A stretch of 64,000 bases of DNA, taken from Ceriagrion tenellum. Lineage: Eukaryota > Arthropoda > Insecta > Odonata > Coenagrionidae. A program made the position numbers and the translations under genes. This document shows, piece by piece, positions 53,069-61,960 of this stretch. The stretch lies in NCBI GenBank assembly GCA_963169105.1, contig OY720638.1, positions 6,558,749-6,622,748 on the forward strand, in the 5' to 3' direction. The notes under the pieces are model-generated. The model saw nothing but the letters and a program-made list of their open reading frames with translations, ran no database searches and had not been told where the DNA came from. Position 1 is the first letter of the stretch, and each line of letters begins with the position of its first letter.

Positions 53069-54794
53069 TTATGCCTCTTTGGGAAGTATAAAGCTTTGTG
53101 AGTAGTTGATGAAACGCTCTTTACTACGCTCGTATCTTAAGTACATTCTTCCATTATCTACAACATCATAAACCTTGTTTTTTGGAGCTAAAACTTGGTC
53201 ACCATTAAGCGAGAAAGAAAACAACACTATTATATTTGAACAAACACTGAACATTGTAAGGTAATAAAAGCAAAAGGCAATGATGTAATTGCAAACAAAA
53301 ATATGACAACACTCACTATACTTATGAGGTAAAATGGAGGAAGAAAAAATGTGAGAACGCTCCACTAAAAACGATTCCAATGCGATTTTATATTCCCAGT
53401 CACTGTGTTACATAGAACGAGAGAATGTAAAATTCATAATTAGACAAATGCGTTCCCATGGGGTTAAGAAGCTCTAGCTCCCCGGAGATGCTGAAAGTAA
53501 ATTTCATCGGCACGTTAGAAGAAAATTCCAACACGGTTTCACCCTCCAGTAACGTACTCAGACCACTTAGGTCATTGAGAAGCACAACTAGCTAGTGTTG
53601 GCGGAGCAGAAGACTTGCTGCACTGCCACTCTTCCCGGCTTCCAGAGCATGGATGTGATGCACACGGGTGATCTACGGAGCGGAACACTGTCGGTGGCCA
53701 CAGCCAGAGCAAAGCGACTAGATATCCTTTGCTCTGGAAGGAAATTGGATGCATGGCACTATGAGTCAGAGCGACACCAGTTCTAGGAGCCTCAGGAGCC
53801 TCGATTTCAGAAGGCAAGCTGCATGGATTTCGAGTGACCGAGCTATGGAGGCAATCACTATCGTCACTACTCTGCAAAAAATTTTTACACTAATACCTTG
53901 AAATGGTGGGAAAAAAGTTGTTGACCCCAACTATTCACACCGGAATAGTTATTTAACAAGTAAGAAGACCATTAGCAACTACAGGAGTGCAGTCAAGGAA
54001 ATAACATCTTACAGCCAGTTTTGATTTGCATCATACTATCTCTATAAGACAGGCGGTAGGATAGTAAACCTCACAGGAATAAATCAAGCATAGCAATTAC
54101 ATTTATTAAATTAATAACTGGAATTTTTAAACGAGAATCACTCTCAAAGAATAAGATTTCAACACAATGACTCATAAACATTATTTCATAATACCAAAGG
54201 CCAAAATATGCAGTTATCAATAAAATACACTAACCAGAATGGATAAATTTTAAGACAGTAATGAAATTCTAGTACACATTCCCATTGTTATGTTTATAAC
54301 GCCTATTGATACGCCAGCATGACCTAGTCAGTGAAACGTAACGGGAATGCCTTGAAGGAACAACATCTACATCTACAAACAATGAAAACAGATTTTGTAC
54401 CGTCAACAATAGTCATAAATGGATCAAACACGTTTCACTGCTTCAGACACCATCATCAGGTACTCCGAAGAATGAAGTGGACGGAACAAAATCTGTTTCC
54501 ATTATTCTTACTCAATCTAATTCAAAATAATTACCTAAAACCAATAGGACTAATTAAATCATAAAGAATTAAACTTTGCACACAAAAATTAACTAATGGC
54601 ATCTATGAAATTTCCATCATAATATTCGATACGAGGAAAAATGTATAAACACCAACTGAAAGACAAGCAGCGAATCAGACAGATGAAGAGGATCAGTTAA
54701 TTTTACCTGAACTGTACGAGTCTGTGGATGACGCTGAAAGTGATCTACTACGATATCTACTGGACTTTTTCAAGGCACTAGATGTCTTGACATC
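53069..54794 (-). CDS. Candidate host gene, several exons, unidentified
   Basis: The clearest exon is 54794-54707 (88 nt): a long pyrimidine acceptor (TTTTTTTATTCCAG), coding DVKTSSALKKSSRYRSRSLS then ASSTDSYSS, and a CAG/GTAAAA donor. Only one frame is open. Downstream on the same strand are a terminal-looking segment ending at 53069 (NKVYDVVDNGRMYLRYERSK, then FINYSQSFILPKEA and TAA), which is phase-compatible with the 88-nt exon, and two further open blocks: 53871-53572 (SSDDSDCLHSSVTRNPC, behind TTTTTTGCAG) and 53580-53400 (LLNDLSGLSTLLEGETVLEF, FSSNVPMKFTFSISGEL). The latter weakly recalls the C-terminal strand pattern of PCNA/9-1-1 sliding clamps. Exon choice is uncertain and no family is recognised. 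The Ser/Arg-rich part suggests a phosphorylated or nuclear tail. No element signatures surround it. Confidence 0.4.
54329..54470 (-). repeat. Retroelement-terminus-like insertion in the gene's intron
   Basis: The minus strand reads GTACCTGATGATGGTGTCTG and then AAGCAGTGAAACGTGTTTGA (54430-54462). The surrounding sequence duplicates short words (AACAAAATCTG and ACAGATTTTGT at 54386 and 54485 are inverted), so a small foldback-type remnant is present. Confidence 0.45.
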
Positions 54795-55295
54795 CTGGAA
54801 TAAAAAAAACTTGAATTGAAATTCGCAATAAATAAATCGTAGCACAAAATTATGCAGCGAAAATGATCCCTGTTAGTTAACTTTTCTCATGACCGATAGA
54901 ATCTTCGTGCTATGCGCAGCAAATTGAGTATCCATATTAGCACACGATATGGCCAATGGTTTTGATAGTACTCACTTACAGGATGTCTAAATACAAATAC
55001 ATATTTAGCCACAAATTATATTACTTCTAATGCTCTTCAAAAGTCTAATCCCATTCGTTGGAAGAGCCGTGAGGGATGGGGTTGCCGGTATCGTCAAGTG
55101 ACCCCGTGTGTCAGAGTATATCACTTGAATAAAGGATTTCAAGACATACTGGTCACGTCGTAACTCGTAAATGACGCCACCATCAATGCTATCGCTGTCC
55201 AGGCATTGGTATTTTTAATCCGGAGTGTTGGGGGTAGTTGGTAACAACCTGTGGCTTACTACTTTAGTCGAGCTGCCACAAAATCTGACATTTAG
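54795..55295. other. Intergenic or upstream intron of the candidate gene
   Basis: A minus-strand block at about 54975-54895 (SKPLAISCANMDTQFAAHST) is open and could be an earlier exon, but its acceptor is weak. Otherwise nothing is recognised. Confidence 0.3.
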
Positions 55296-56640
55296 GCCCG
55301 CTTCCTCCAAGAAGTGCTGCATGCCTTAAAAAGCATCGAATTAACTGTTGTGGCCACTGTATGTGACATGGGGCGAAATAATGTGAAGGCCTTGCAGCTC
55401 CTTCGAGCTACCTTCAGTGAGCCATACTTAAACTTTGAAGGAGATGAAATAGTAACCATCTTCGATCCACCACACCTATTGAAGTGCTTTCGAAATCTTT
55501 TTTTTTAAGTATGACGAGTTGGTTGAGGTAACCATTGGTGGTGGGGTGGTTTCCTTACGTGGCTCATGGTCATACATCACTGCTTTAGCTGGGGGGTCAG
55601 CTGTGACTAGCCCCTTTGGCCCGTGAGTAATTTCAACACTTTGAACATTTCTACCAAAGATTAATTAGTGTACTATTATTTATTAGGCGCATATTCACTT
55701 TTTTTCTAATTTTCATGATCAGAAACAATTAACTATGTACTCTCCAATGAAAATTAAAATATTATGCCAATTTTTTTTCAAAATTTTCCATGGTATACTT
55801 CACATCATGATTTGCATTGTAGTGTGCCAAGACTAGCCCAAAGGCAACTAGAAACTAATGGGTTTCAGAAAATGCAGAAGTGCTATGCTGCACAGGTTTT
55901 TAGCCGGACATTTGGCACTGGGATTGAAACAATGGCCGCAAAAAGTAAGCTTTTATGTCAATTATATTTTATTAAAAGTTTAAAGTTATTTTTCCAAGCA
56001 GTATATTTTTTCGTAACAGATAAAATTGGGTACAATTGACTTTTTTTAGGAAATGGATCGATTGTTTGACAGCCTCAATGGTGACACATTGGAAGTAAGA
56101 AGGTGCTGAAGCATCCCCTGAAAGTGGAAAGCTCTCACAGCAGTTAGTGGGCAATAGCTGTGGAGATCCTGAAAAAGAGGAACTTTGTGAATGAGAATAC
56201 AATTATCTCTGCACCCTCACAAAAGGGTTGTGTAGCGACTATATCTGCTACCATACGTCTGTGGGAGAAGTTGAGGGGTCTGAACTTCGAACACCTCTGC
56301 ACCGAAAACCTCAATCAAGACCCAATTGATAATCTATTCAATGTTGTTCGCCAGAACTGTGGCAGTAATCACCACTCTAACGCGGAGCAGTTTATCTCGG
56401 GTTTGAAGACGGCAGTGACCAATGGCCTGCTATCTTGCAAATGCAGTGAAAACACTGCCCCTGATGGGTGTAGTCTCCTAGATGACCTAAGAAATTATTT
56501 CTACGAGGGATCTGTGACTGCATCTGAAGGAGCCACAGGAGAATTGCAAGACATTAAAATTAGGAAGTCTCGCTTGAACAATATGCTTCACTTGGGGACA
56601 GGAATTGCTGCCACCATTTGCAATGTTCTCTTGTGTATTA
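55296..56640 (+). pseudogene. P-element/THAP9-like transposase, three exons, decayed
   Basis: Exon a (55296-55622; acceptor TTTAG, donor GTGAGT) reads IELTVVATVCDMGRNNVKAL, then DPPHLLKCFRNLFF. A T-run (about 55498-55506) breaks the frame; it resumes KYDELVEVTIGGG. DMG and the D of DPPHLLK fit the RNase H-like catalytic block of P transposases. Exon b (55823-55944) reads LAQRQLETNGFQKMQKCYAA then QVFSRTFGTGIETMAA. Exon c (from 56050) reads MDRLFDSLNGDTLE, shifts frame near 56098, has a TAG, then gives SAPSQKGCVATISATIRLWE, ENLNQDPIDNLFNVVRQNCG and QFISGLKTAVTNGLLSC. The order matches P/THAP9 C-terminal regions. The N-terminal THAP finger is not seen. Defects in exons a and c make it a relic. 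Confidence 0.85.
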
Positions 56641-57239
56641 ACAACACCAACTTTTGGCACAAATCACGATTTATTTGCGTGAAAATACATTGGCCGAGCC
56701 GCGTCGCGAGCGTAGCGTTTTGCGTCAGTCGACTGCCCCAGGGTGTCCAGCTGCGGCTTTTTATATGTTCCGCCGACGATGTTTCTCGAACTTTCTCCAC
56801 CATGACTGGCCGGCAATGCGCACTCCCCGGCGATCCTTATCAGTCTGTCTCTGGAATGCGTCGGCCGGCACATGGCTCCCAACACCCTCCCTTCTCTGAA
56901 AGAAAGAAAAGTATCAGCATCTTATCTCTCGCAAATACGAGTTGTTTTCCTCACTAGCCGGCCACTTCGTGTTGTTGTTCCGGCCCCCTGGCATTCCCTT
57001 GCTCCGAACCCGCTGCTCTGCACCGCTTGGGCCGCCACGAGGAACGCTCGATTTCGCCAAACCACGCCGCCGTCAATCTCCACGTCGTGCGACCAGTTTC
57101 GGCCACGATGGCTTTGATGAGGCCAAAGAAATAGGAATGTTTGTGCCTAGTTTTCTTCCCATTAGTAGCTCAACTGGGCTATACCCGGTTTCCATGGGCG
57201 TTGACCTATAGATGAGTAGCCCTAAATTTGGGTCTTTCT
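56641..57239. other. CpG-richer block next to gypsy pol, possible LTR
   Basis: This stretch has higher GC than its neighbours and lies where the 3' LTR of the minus-strand gypsy element would be. No second LTR copy or target duplication was found, and overlapping frames here are compositional. Confidence 0.35.
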
Positions 57240-58800
57240 CCTTTAGAAAATGTTTCTAACTATTTTCACTGCTGACTCTGCTCGTCCATTGCTTCTCGAT
57301 AGCTTTGGGCTGCTCGTCACTCGCCAGAACCCGTATTCTTTGGCGAATTCGAACATTTCCCCTCTAAACAGTGGCCCATTATCGGATCTTACAACTACTG
57401 GAATTCCAAACCTAGCGAAAATCGCTTTTATTCTTCCGATGACTGCAGCTGCGGTAGTCGTTGTTAGCCTCGTCACCTCCGGATATCTTGAAAAGTAATC
57501 GACAATGACTAAAAAGTTTTGATTACGGACCATCACGATATCCATTCCTACCGTCATCCATGGTCTCTCAGGGACTGCTGCGGGCATCAGGGGTTCTACG
57601 GGCTGTGGACGCCTCTCTAGACATTCTACTCATTTTTCGACCGTATTTTGTACGTCTACCGATATCCTCGACCACCACATGGTATCTCGAGCTCTCCCTC
57701 TCTCTCTCTCTGCACTTCACTATTCCTAAGAGCCCCCTATGTAACCTGGCGAGCATCTCCTTCCTTAAATCCTTCGGAATAATAACTCTGCGTCCATGCA
57801 TAAGTAATGCTTCTCCCTCGTTGCGATATCCTCTCTCTTCGTAATATCTCCGTAGTTGCGGCTCAAGGTCCTCTTTGTGCGCAGGCCAGCCATGTCGGAC
57901 GTATTGCCTCATTTCTTTTAAGACGTCGTCTCTCTCTTGCTTTTCTCTGACTTCTTCCAGCCTTCTGTCTGTCATTAGGAGAGCTTTTATTACTTCTTTC
58001 AACATCGCTTCATCCTCTTCCGCCAAAATTATATACTTGCCCAGTGGTCTCTTGGCCAGTGGTACTCTGGAAAGCATATCGGGGTATAAAATAATTTTCC
58101 TGGAACATCTTCTATGGTATACTGGTAGCCTAGCAGTATCAAGCGAAACCTCTGTAAACTCGCGGATAAATCACTTAATGGTTTGGTACTCAGTAACGGC
58201 ACTAATGGTTTATGGTCTGTCTTTAAAATGAAATGAGACCCTTGGATATACGAGGTGAATTTCTCACACGCCTAAGTCAAAGCCAATGCTTCTTTTTCTA
58301 TCTGCGCATACCTCTGTTCGGTTTCCGTCAGGGATCTGGATGTTGACCCCTGTTGACGGCTTCCCACTCTCCGTTGTTTTGCTTCAGCTCCAAAACTACC
58401 CCAATCCATAGGATGACGAATCTGCAGAGACTCTACATTTTCTGTTCGGGTCAAAAATCTCTAAGGCGGGCGCTTCGGTGAGCTTCTTTATTTCAGCGAA
58501 CGTTTTTTCGTGAACTTCAGTCCAAGGAAGTTGTCCGTTGCAATATAATAACTCTCTTAAGGGTTGAGTCACGTCAGCCAGGTGATCCAAAACTTTAAGA
58601 GGTAATGTACCATAACCAGTAATCGCCGTACCGTTACTTTTGTCCTAGGTCTCTCCATCTAGCGGATGGCTTCTATCTTCTCCGGATCCGGAAGCGATCC
58701 TTCTTCTGCGGAGATTGTGTCTCCTAAAAATCGGCATTTCTTCATTCTCCATTTGCATTTATTTTCATTACGCGTGATTACCGCCGTCTGCAGCCTCCAT
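57240..58800 (-). pseudogene. Ty3/gypsy pol fragment: RT thumb, RNase H, integrase
   Basis: Minus-strand order: KKCRFLGDTISAEGSLPDPE (RT thumb, 58750), DVTQPLRELLYCNGQLPWTE and RKCRVSADSSSYGLG (RNase H start, catalytic D), RYAQIEKEALALT (RNase H), GLLGIVKCRERERESS (zinc-binding integrase arm), then the integrase core MDIVMVRNQNFLVIVDYFSR, RSDNGPLFRGEMF and NGRAESAVKIVRNIF. The integrase D, D and E are all present. The frame is interrupted several times (TAG and shifts at about 58625, 58390, 58260, 57600). gag, protease and most of RT are missing; the fragment abuts a LINE at about 58805. A CT/GA microsatellite at 57692-57715 encodes the RERERE of the zinc arm. Confidence 0.92.
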
Positions 58801-58809
58801 AACACGGCT

Positions 58810-59520
58810 TCAAGGCGCTTCCTTAATTTTGTTTATTCCACCCACAGTATGGGTACGGCATTTGTGTGATGACTTGCACAGGAAGTGAACTTTGGTGCAT
58901 TTGCTGGTATTTAATTCTAACCCCCACTCCTGGAACCATGAATGAACGTTGTTTAGGTCCGATGACAGAGCTTCAAAGTCCGCGTCTTCGCTTATTTCAC
59001 GGTACATAACCGTATCGTCTGCAAATAATCTTAATATACTGCTAACTATACAACTTAAGTCATTAATATAAATAATGAATAAAAGAGGGCCGATCACACT
59101 TCCTTGAGGAACACCGGATGAGACTTTGACCATATCAGAGCTAAAACCATCAACAACTACTTTTTGTTGTCGATCACTGAGAAAGTTCCTTATCCAATTC
59201 ACTCAACTACGCATAATTGCAATTTATTTATGACTTTTTAGTGAGGAACCTTGTCGAATGCCTTCTTGAAATCAAGGAATATCACGTCGACTTGCTTAAT
59301 CGATTCACCTGATTTTAGGACATCATGAAGGGAGATCACAAGCTGTGTTTCGCAGGACCTACCCTTACGGAAGCCGTGCTGACTGTGTACGAAGTTACGA
59401 ATATCCAGGAATGTCATAATATTGCTAACGACAATATGCTCGAGGATCTTGCATAAAAGTGATGTTAACGATATAGGCCGGTAATTTCCTGGGTCGCTTC
59501 TATTTCCTTTTTTTAAATAT
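58810..59520 (-). pseudogene. CR1/jockey-like LINE reverse transcriptase fragment
   Basis: Minus strand: a 5' part in broken frames reads HGFRKGRSCETQLVISLHDV and KKAFDKVPH; the open part 59202-58810 reads MNWIRNFLSDRQQKVVVDGF, VSSGVPQGSVIGPLLFIIYI and LRLFADDTVMYREISEDADF, with FADD intact. It ends HKCRTHTVGGINKIKE where gypsy sequence starts. The endonuclease and C-terminal parts are absent. Motif wording fits CR1/jockey-group LINEs, distinct from the RTE-like element at 20.7-23.8 kb. Confidence 0.9.
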
Positions 59521-59814
59521 CGGAGTGACGTTTACTATGTCAAGGATTATATGAAAAGCTACTTTCAGGTTATTTTGCGCGTTACCGTTATTCCATGCCA
59601 TGGATAATAATCAGGGACGTTTTAAATGGTCAAAAAAATATAAACCTAAATATACAGCGGTGAATCTCCAGGATTTAGATTTAACGGTGACAAGTAATGC
59701 CATCTATCGATTTAGTAAGCAGTTAGCATCTACCATCAAAGAAATTTAACGTTAAGTTGGCACTCCACGCTTTAAGTGGTTTGCAAACGGCAGTACGGCA
59801 GGCATTATGCCAAA
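59521..59814. other. Intergenic, short
   Basis: Possible further 5' LINE sequence in unreadable frames near 59521-59600. No other signal. Confidence 0.35.
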
Positions 59815-59905
59815 TATCTGCAACACAGCAGGGATTCAAATCCGAACCCCCGGAATAATAAGGTAGTACTCAGGCCAGCTAACCTGTTCACCGGATAAGC
59901 AACAA
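59815..59905 (-). repeat. tRNA-derived SINE (second type)
   Basis: The minus strand reads GGTTAGCTGGCCTGAGTACT (A box), then GGTTCGGATTTGAATCCCTG (B box) at tRNA spacing, followed by TTGCAGATATTTGGCATAAT. The body differs from the SINE at 25285 and 30430. The missing acceptor stem argues against a tRNA gene. Confidence 0.7.
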
Positions 59906-60340
59906 ACGAAAGCATGAAGACTACAGAGCATCTCATTCGTGCTGACATTATTTCCACAATAATGAGACCAAAATCACATGTTCACTCCATCTTCTCGAGC
60001 CATGAGCTAGACTCATAATAACAATTTGCCATGGCTTTCCCAAAGAATTAACTCGTCGAGAAATCGCTTTCAACTGTGGCTGGATAAGAAAAGGTGACTG
60101 TGGTATATTTCCTATACACGGAGTTATTATGTGCCCCATACAGAGAAAAATTGAAACAGAGCTCCACGCCAAAGCAGAGTCAAGAAGAAACTCGTGTGGA
60201 GGCCAGCATCCGATCATGACATAAAATTAGCGCAGCGCTGCACGCCAATCTCCTAGGTAAGCTGTGCAGTTTGTAATCTCAGTGGTATTAACGATTAATT
60301 TAATTAATGAATTATCTAAGAAAATGCATTCCAGTAAAGT
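59906..60340. other. Intergenic, nothing recognised
   Basis: A minus-strand 89-codon frame (59948-60217) has no domain. Confidence 0.4.
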
Positions 60341-60349
60341 CCCCACCAA

Positions 60350-60450
60350 AAACTCTTACCACCTCGAAGCCGAAAAATGTCTAAGTCCCGAGTTTCCGTC
60401 GATGTGACAACGCCGAGCCACGTCCCCTCGCGCGGGAAAGCAATCAACTC
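60350..60450 (+). repeat. Dispersed repeat R4, copy 2
   Basis: TTACCACCTCGAAGCCGAAA, TAAGTCCCGAGTT and CGATGTGACAACGCC match 35738-35830. Confidence 0.75.
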
Positions 60451-60584
60451 ACGGGACGGGATGCATGTAATAACAACCAATAATCCCTTTCTTATTATGC
60501 AGATACTAACCATCTAACTCCATATGACCCTATTTTCTAGCATGTCTCATTTAAATATCCTAGTTGCATGTCAATAGTGCATGT

Positions 60585-60660
60585 TTGGTGATCTTCACCC
60601 CCTGCCACACACCCTCGTGGTGGCTCGCAGGGTATTACGTAGACGTAGACGGAAAGTGAA
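60585..60660 (-). repeat. Dispersed repeat R2, copy 4 (inverted)
   Basis: Its reverse complement reads CTACGTAATACCCTGCGAGC, then CACCACGAGGGTGTGTGGCA and GGGGGTGAAGATCA, the R2 core in a less decayed form. Confidence 0.75.
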
Positions 60661-60796
60661 CCACCTTCGAAACTCACTTGGCGAGAGGGAACATCCTTCG
60701 ATGGAAGACTTTGAGCTGCGAAAGGATTACTTCTGGGGGATGAGGGGTGGGTTGGGTCCGTTGTGTCGGTCCGGTCCATACTCGCATAACGGTGCT

Positions 60797-61345
60797 ATCA
60801 CGGGCAAGATATTGGATATATAATCGTTAAATCAATTACGAAGTATTTGGATAGTCGAAATATGTTAATTCAAGACCAGCATGGATTCCGAAAAGGTTGG
60901 TACTGCGAAACCCAGCTAGCTCTCTTTCTTCACGATTTTCTTTCCCCTGGAAAAAGGCTCGCTCAGGTAGACATGATTTTTAAATTTCAAAAAAGCTTTC
61001 CATTAAGTTCCGCATTCAAAATTACTCGCTAAACCAAAAGCCTAAGGAATACATCACGATATAATATGCTGGATTAAATTTTTCTTAAATAACCACGACC
61101 AGAGGGTAGTTCTTGATGTCATTAGTTTAAATACAGTTAAAGTCACATCCTCTCATATATTAATGATACAAATACCGTCGTTACGAGCAAAATTCGCCTT
61201 TTCGCGAACGACGCAGTATTGTACAGGGATATTAACACCGGGTCTGACAGAACTGCGTAGAAGAAAGACCTACTGTCCATTAAAAAAGTCGAGTCCACTG
61301 AGGTTAAGACGCTGTATCTTCGAAGAGGAAAAACCGATTTTAACG
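60797..61345 (+). pseudogene. CR1/jockey-like RT fragment, plus strand
   Basis: The open piece reads NMLIQDQHGFRKGWYCETQL and ALFLHDFLSPGKRLAQVDMI, followed in broken frames by FQKAFHKVPH-like, WIKFFLNNHDQRVVLD-like and IRLFANDAVLYRDINTGSD-like segments. It is the same clade and domain region as the minus-strand copy at 58810-59520 but more decayed: the FADD box reads FAND. Downstream sequence resumes at 61745 after an apparent insertion. Confidence 0.82.
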
Positions 61346-61744
61346 AAATAAAATGCATACTATAGAATGATCATTTCTACGTTTACTGATTTGTGTAAAA
61401 AAATTTCTATCCTTATGTACACATTTACCATATTATTTTGAAAATACGCCCAGTTTTTGGCGCTCAAAACCCGATGGCCCGAATTTATGTTATTGCCATT
61501 ATCTTAATATTTATTGTAGAGATGAGAGATTTTGATATAAGTTAGCCAAACATGTTTGAACATACCAAAGGAAAAAATTGTTTCTATGTTGAGTTTATGA
61601 CTTGTCCTGGAATAAGCACAACCGGTAAATTTGCGGACAGGAATAACGTAAATGGGGGATAAATGTTTCTCGGTTGTTGCACCGGGTAAGAGGGTCCACA
61701 GCCGGTGCAACACCCGAGAAACATTGATCCAGCAGCTACGCCGG
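61346..61744. other. Probable insertion in the LINE, with strong hairpin
   Basis: The LINE text stops near 61345 and resumes near 61745, so about 400 bp is foreign. It ends in a 24-bp hairpin. No coding is seen. The boundary on the left is imprecise. Confidence 0.5.
61662..61725. repeat. 24-bp hairpin with 16-nt loop
   Basis: AATGTTTCTCGGTTGTTGCA then CCGG (61662-61685) pairs with CCGGTGCAACACCCGAGAAA then CATT (61702-61725) with a single mismatch. Confidence 0.9.
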
Positions 61745-61960
61745 TAAAACCTAATGTTCTTTCGTAAATGGGGAATTATTAAACGAATACTGGAAAAATG
61801 TGACGAGAAAGTTTAGTAGAGATGTTATTTCTCTCTTGTGAGACCTCACCTGGAATCCGCCGCTACCATAGGGGACTATTACGGAGAAGGACTTGTTTCA
61901 GATATCGGAGCACACAGCGAAGAGTGGCAAGATTTGTTAAAAATTGTAACGATAAGAATA
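61745..61960 (+). pseudogene. CR1/jockey-like LINE C-terminal fragment
   Basis: FRKWGIIKRILEKCDEKV, two stops, then YFSLVRPHLESAATIGDYYG and a decayed HSEEWQDLLKIV match the post-RT region of CR1/jockey-group LINEs (LVRPHLEYAS... block). It continues the fragment at 60797-61345. Confidence 0.75.

Noticed and set aside
56654..57211. Overlapping open frames downstream of the P-like relic
   Set aside because: Several frames open together in a CpG-richer block, probably LTR or flanking DNA; no motif.
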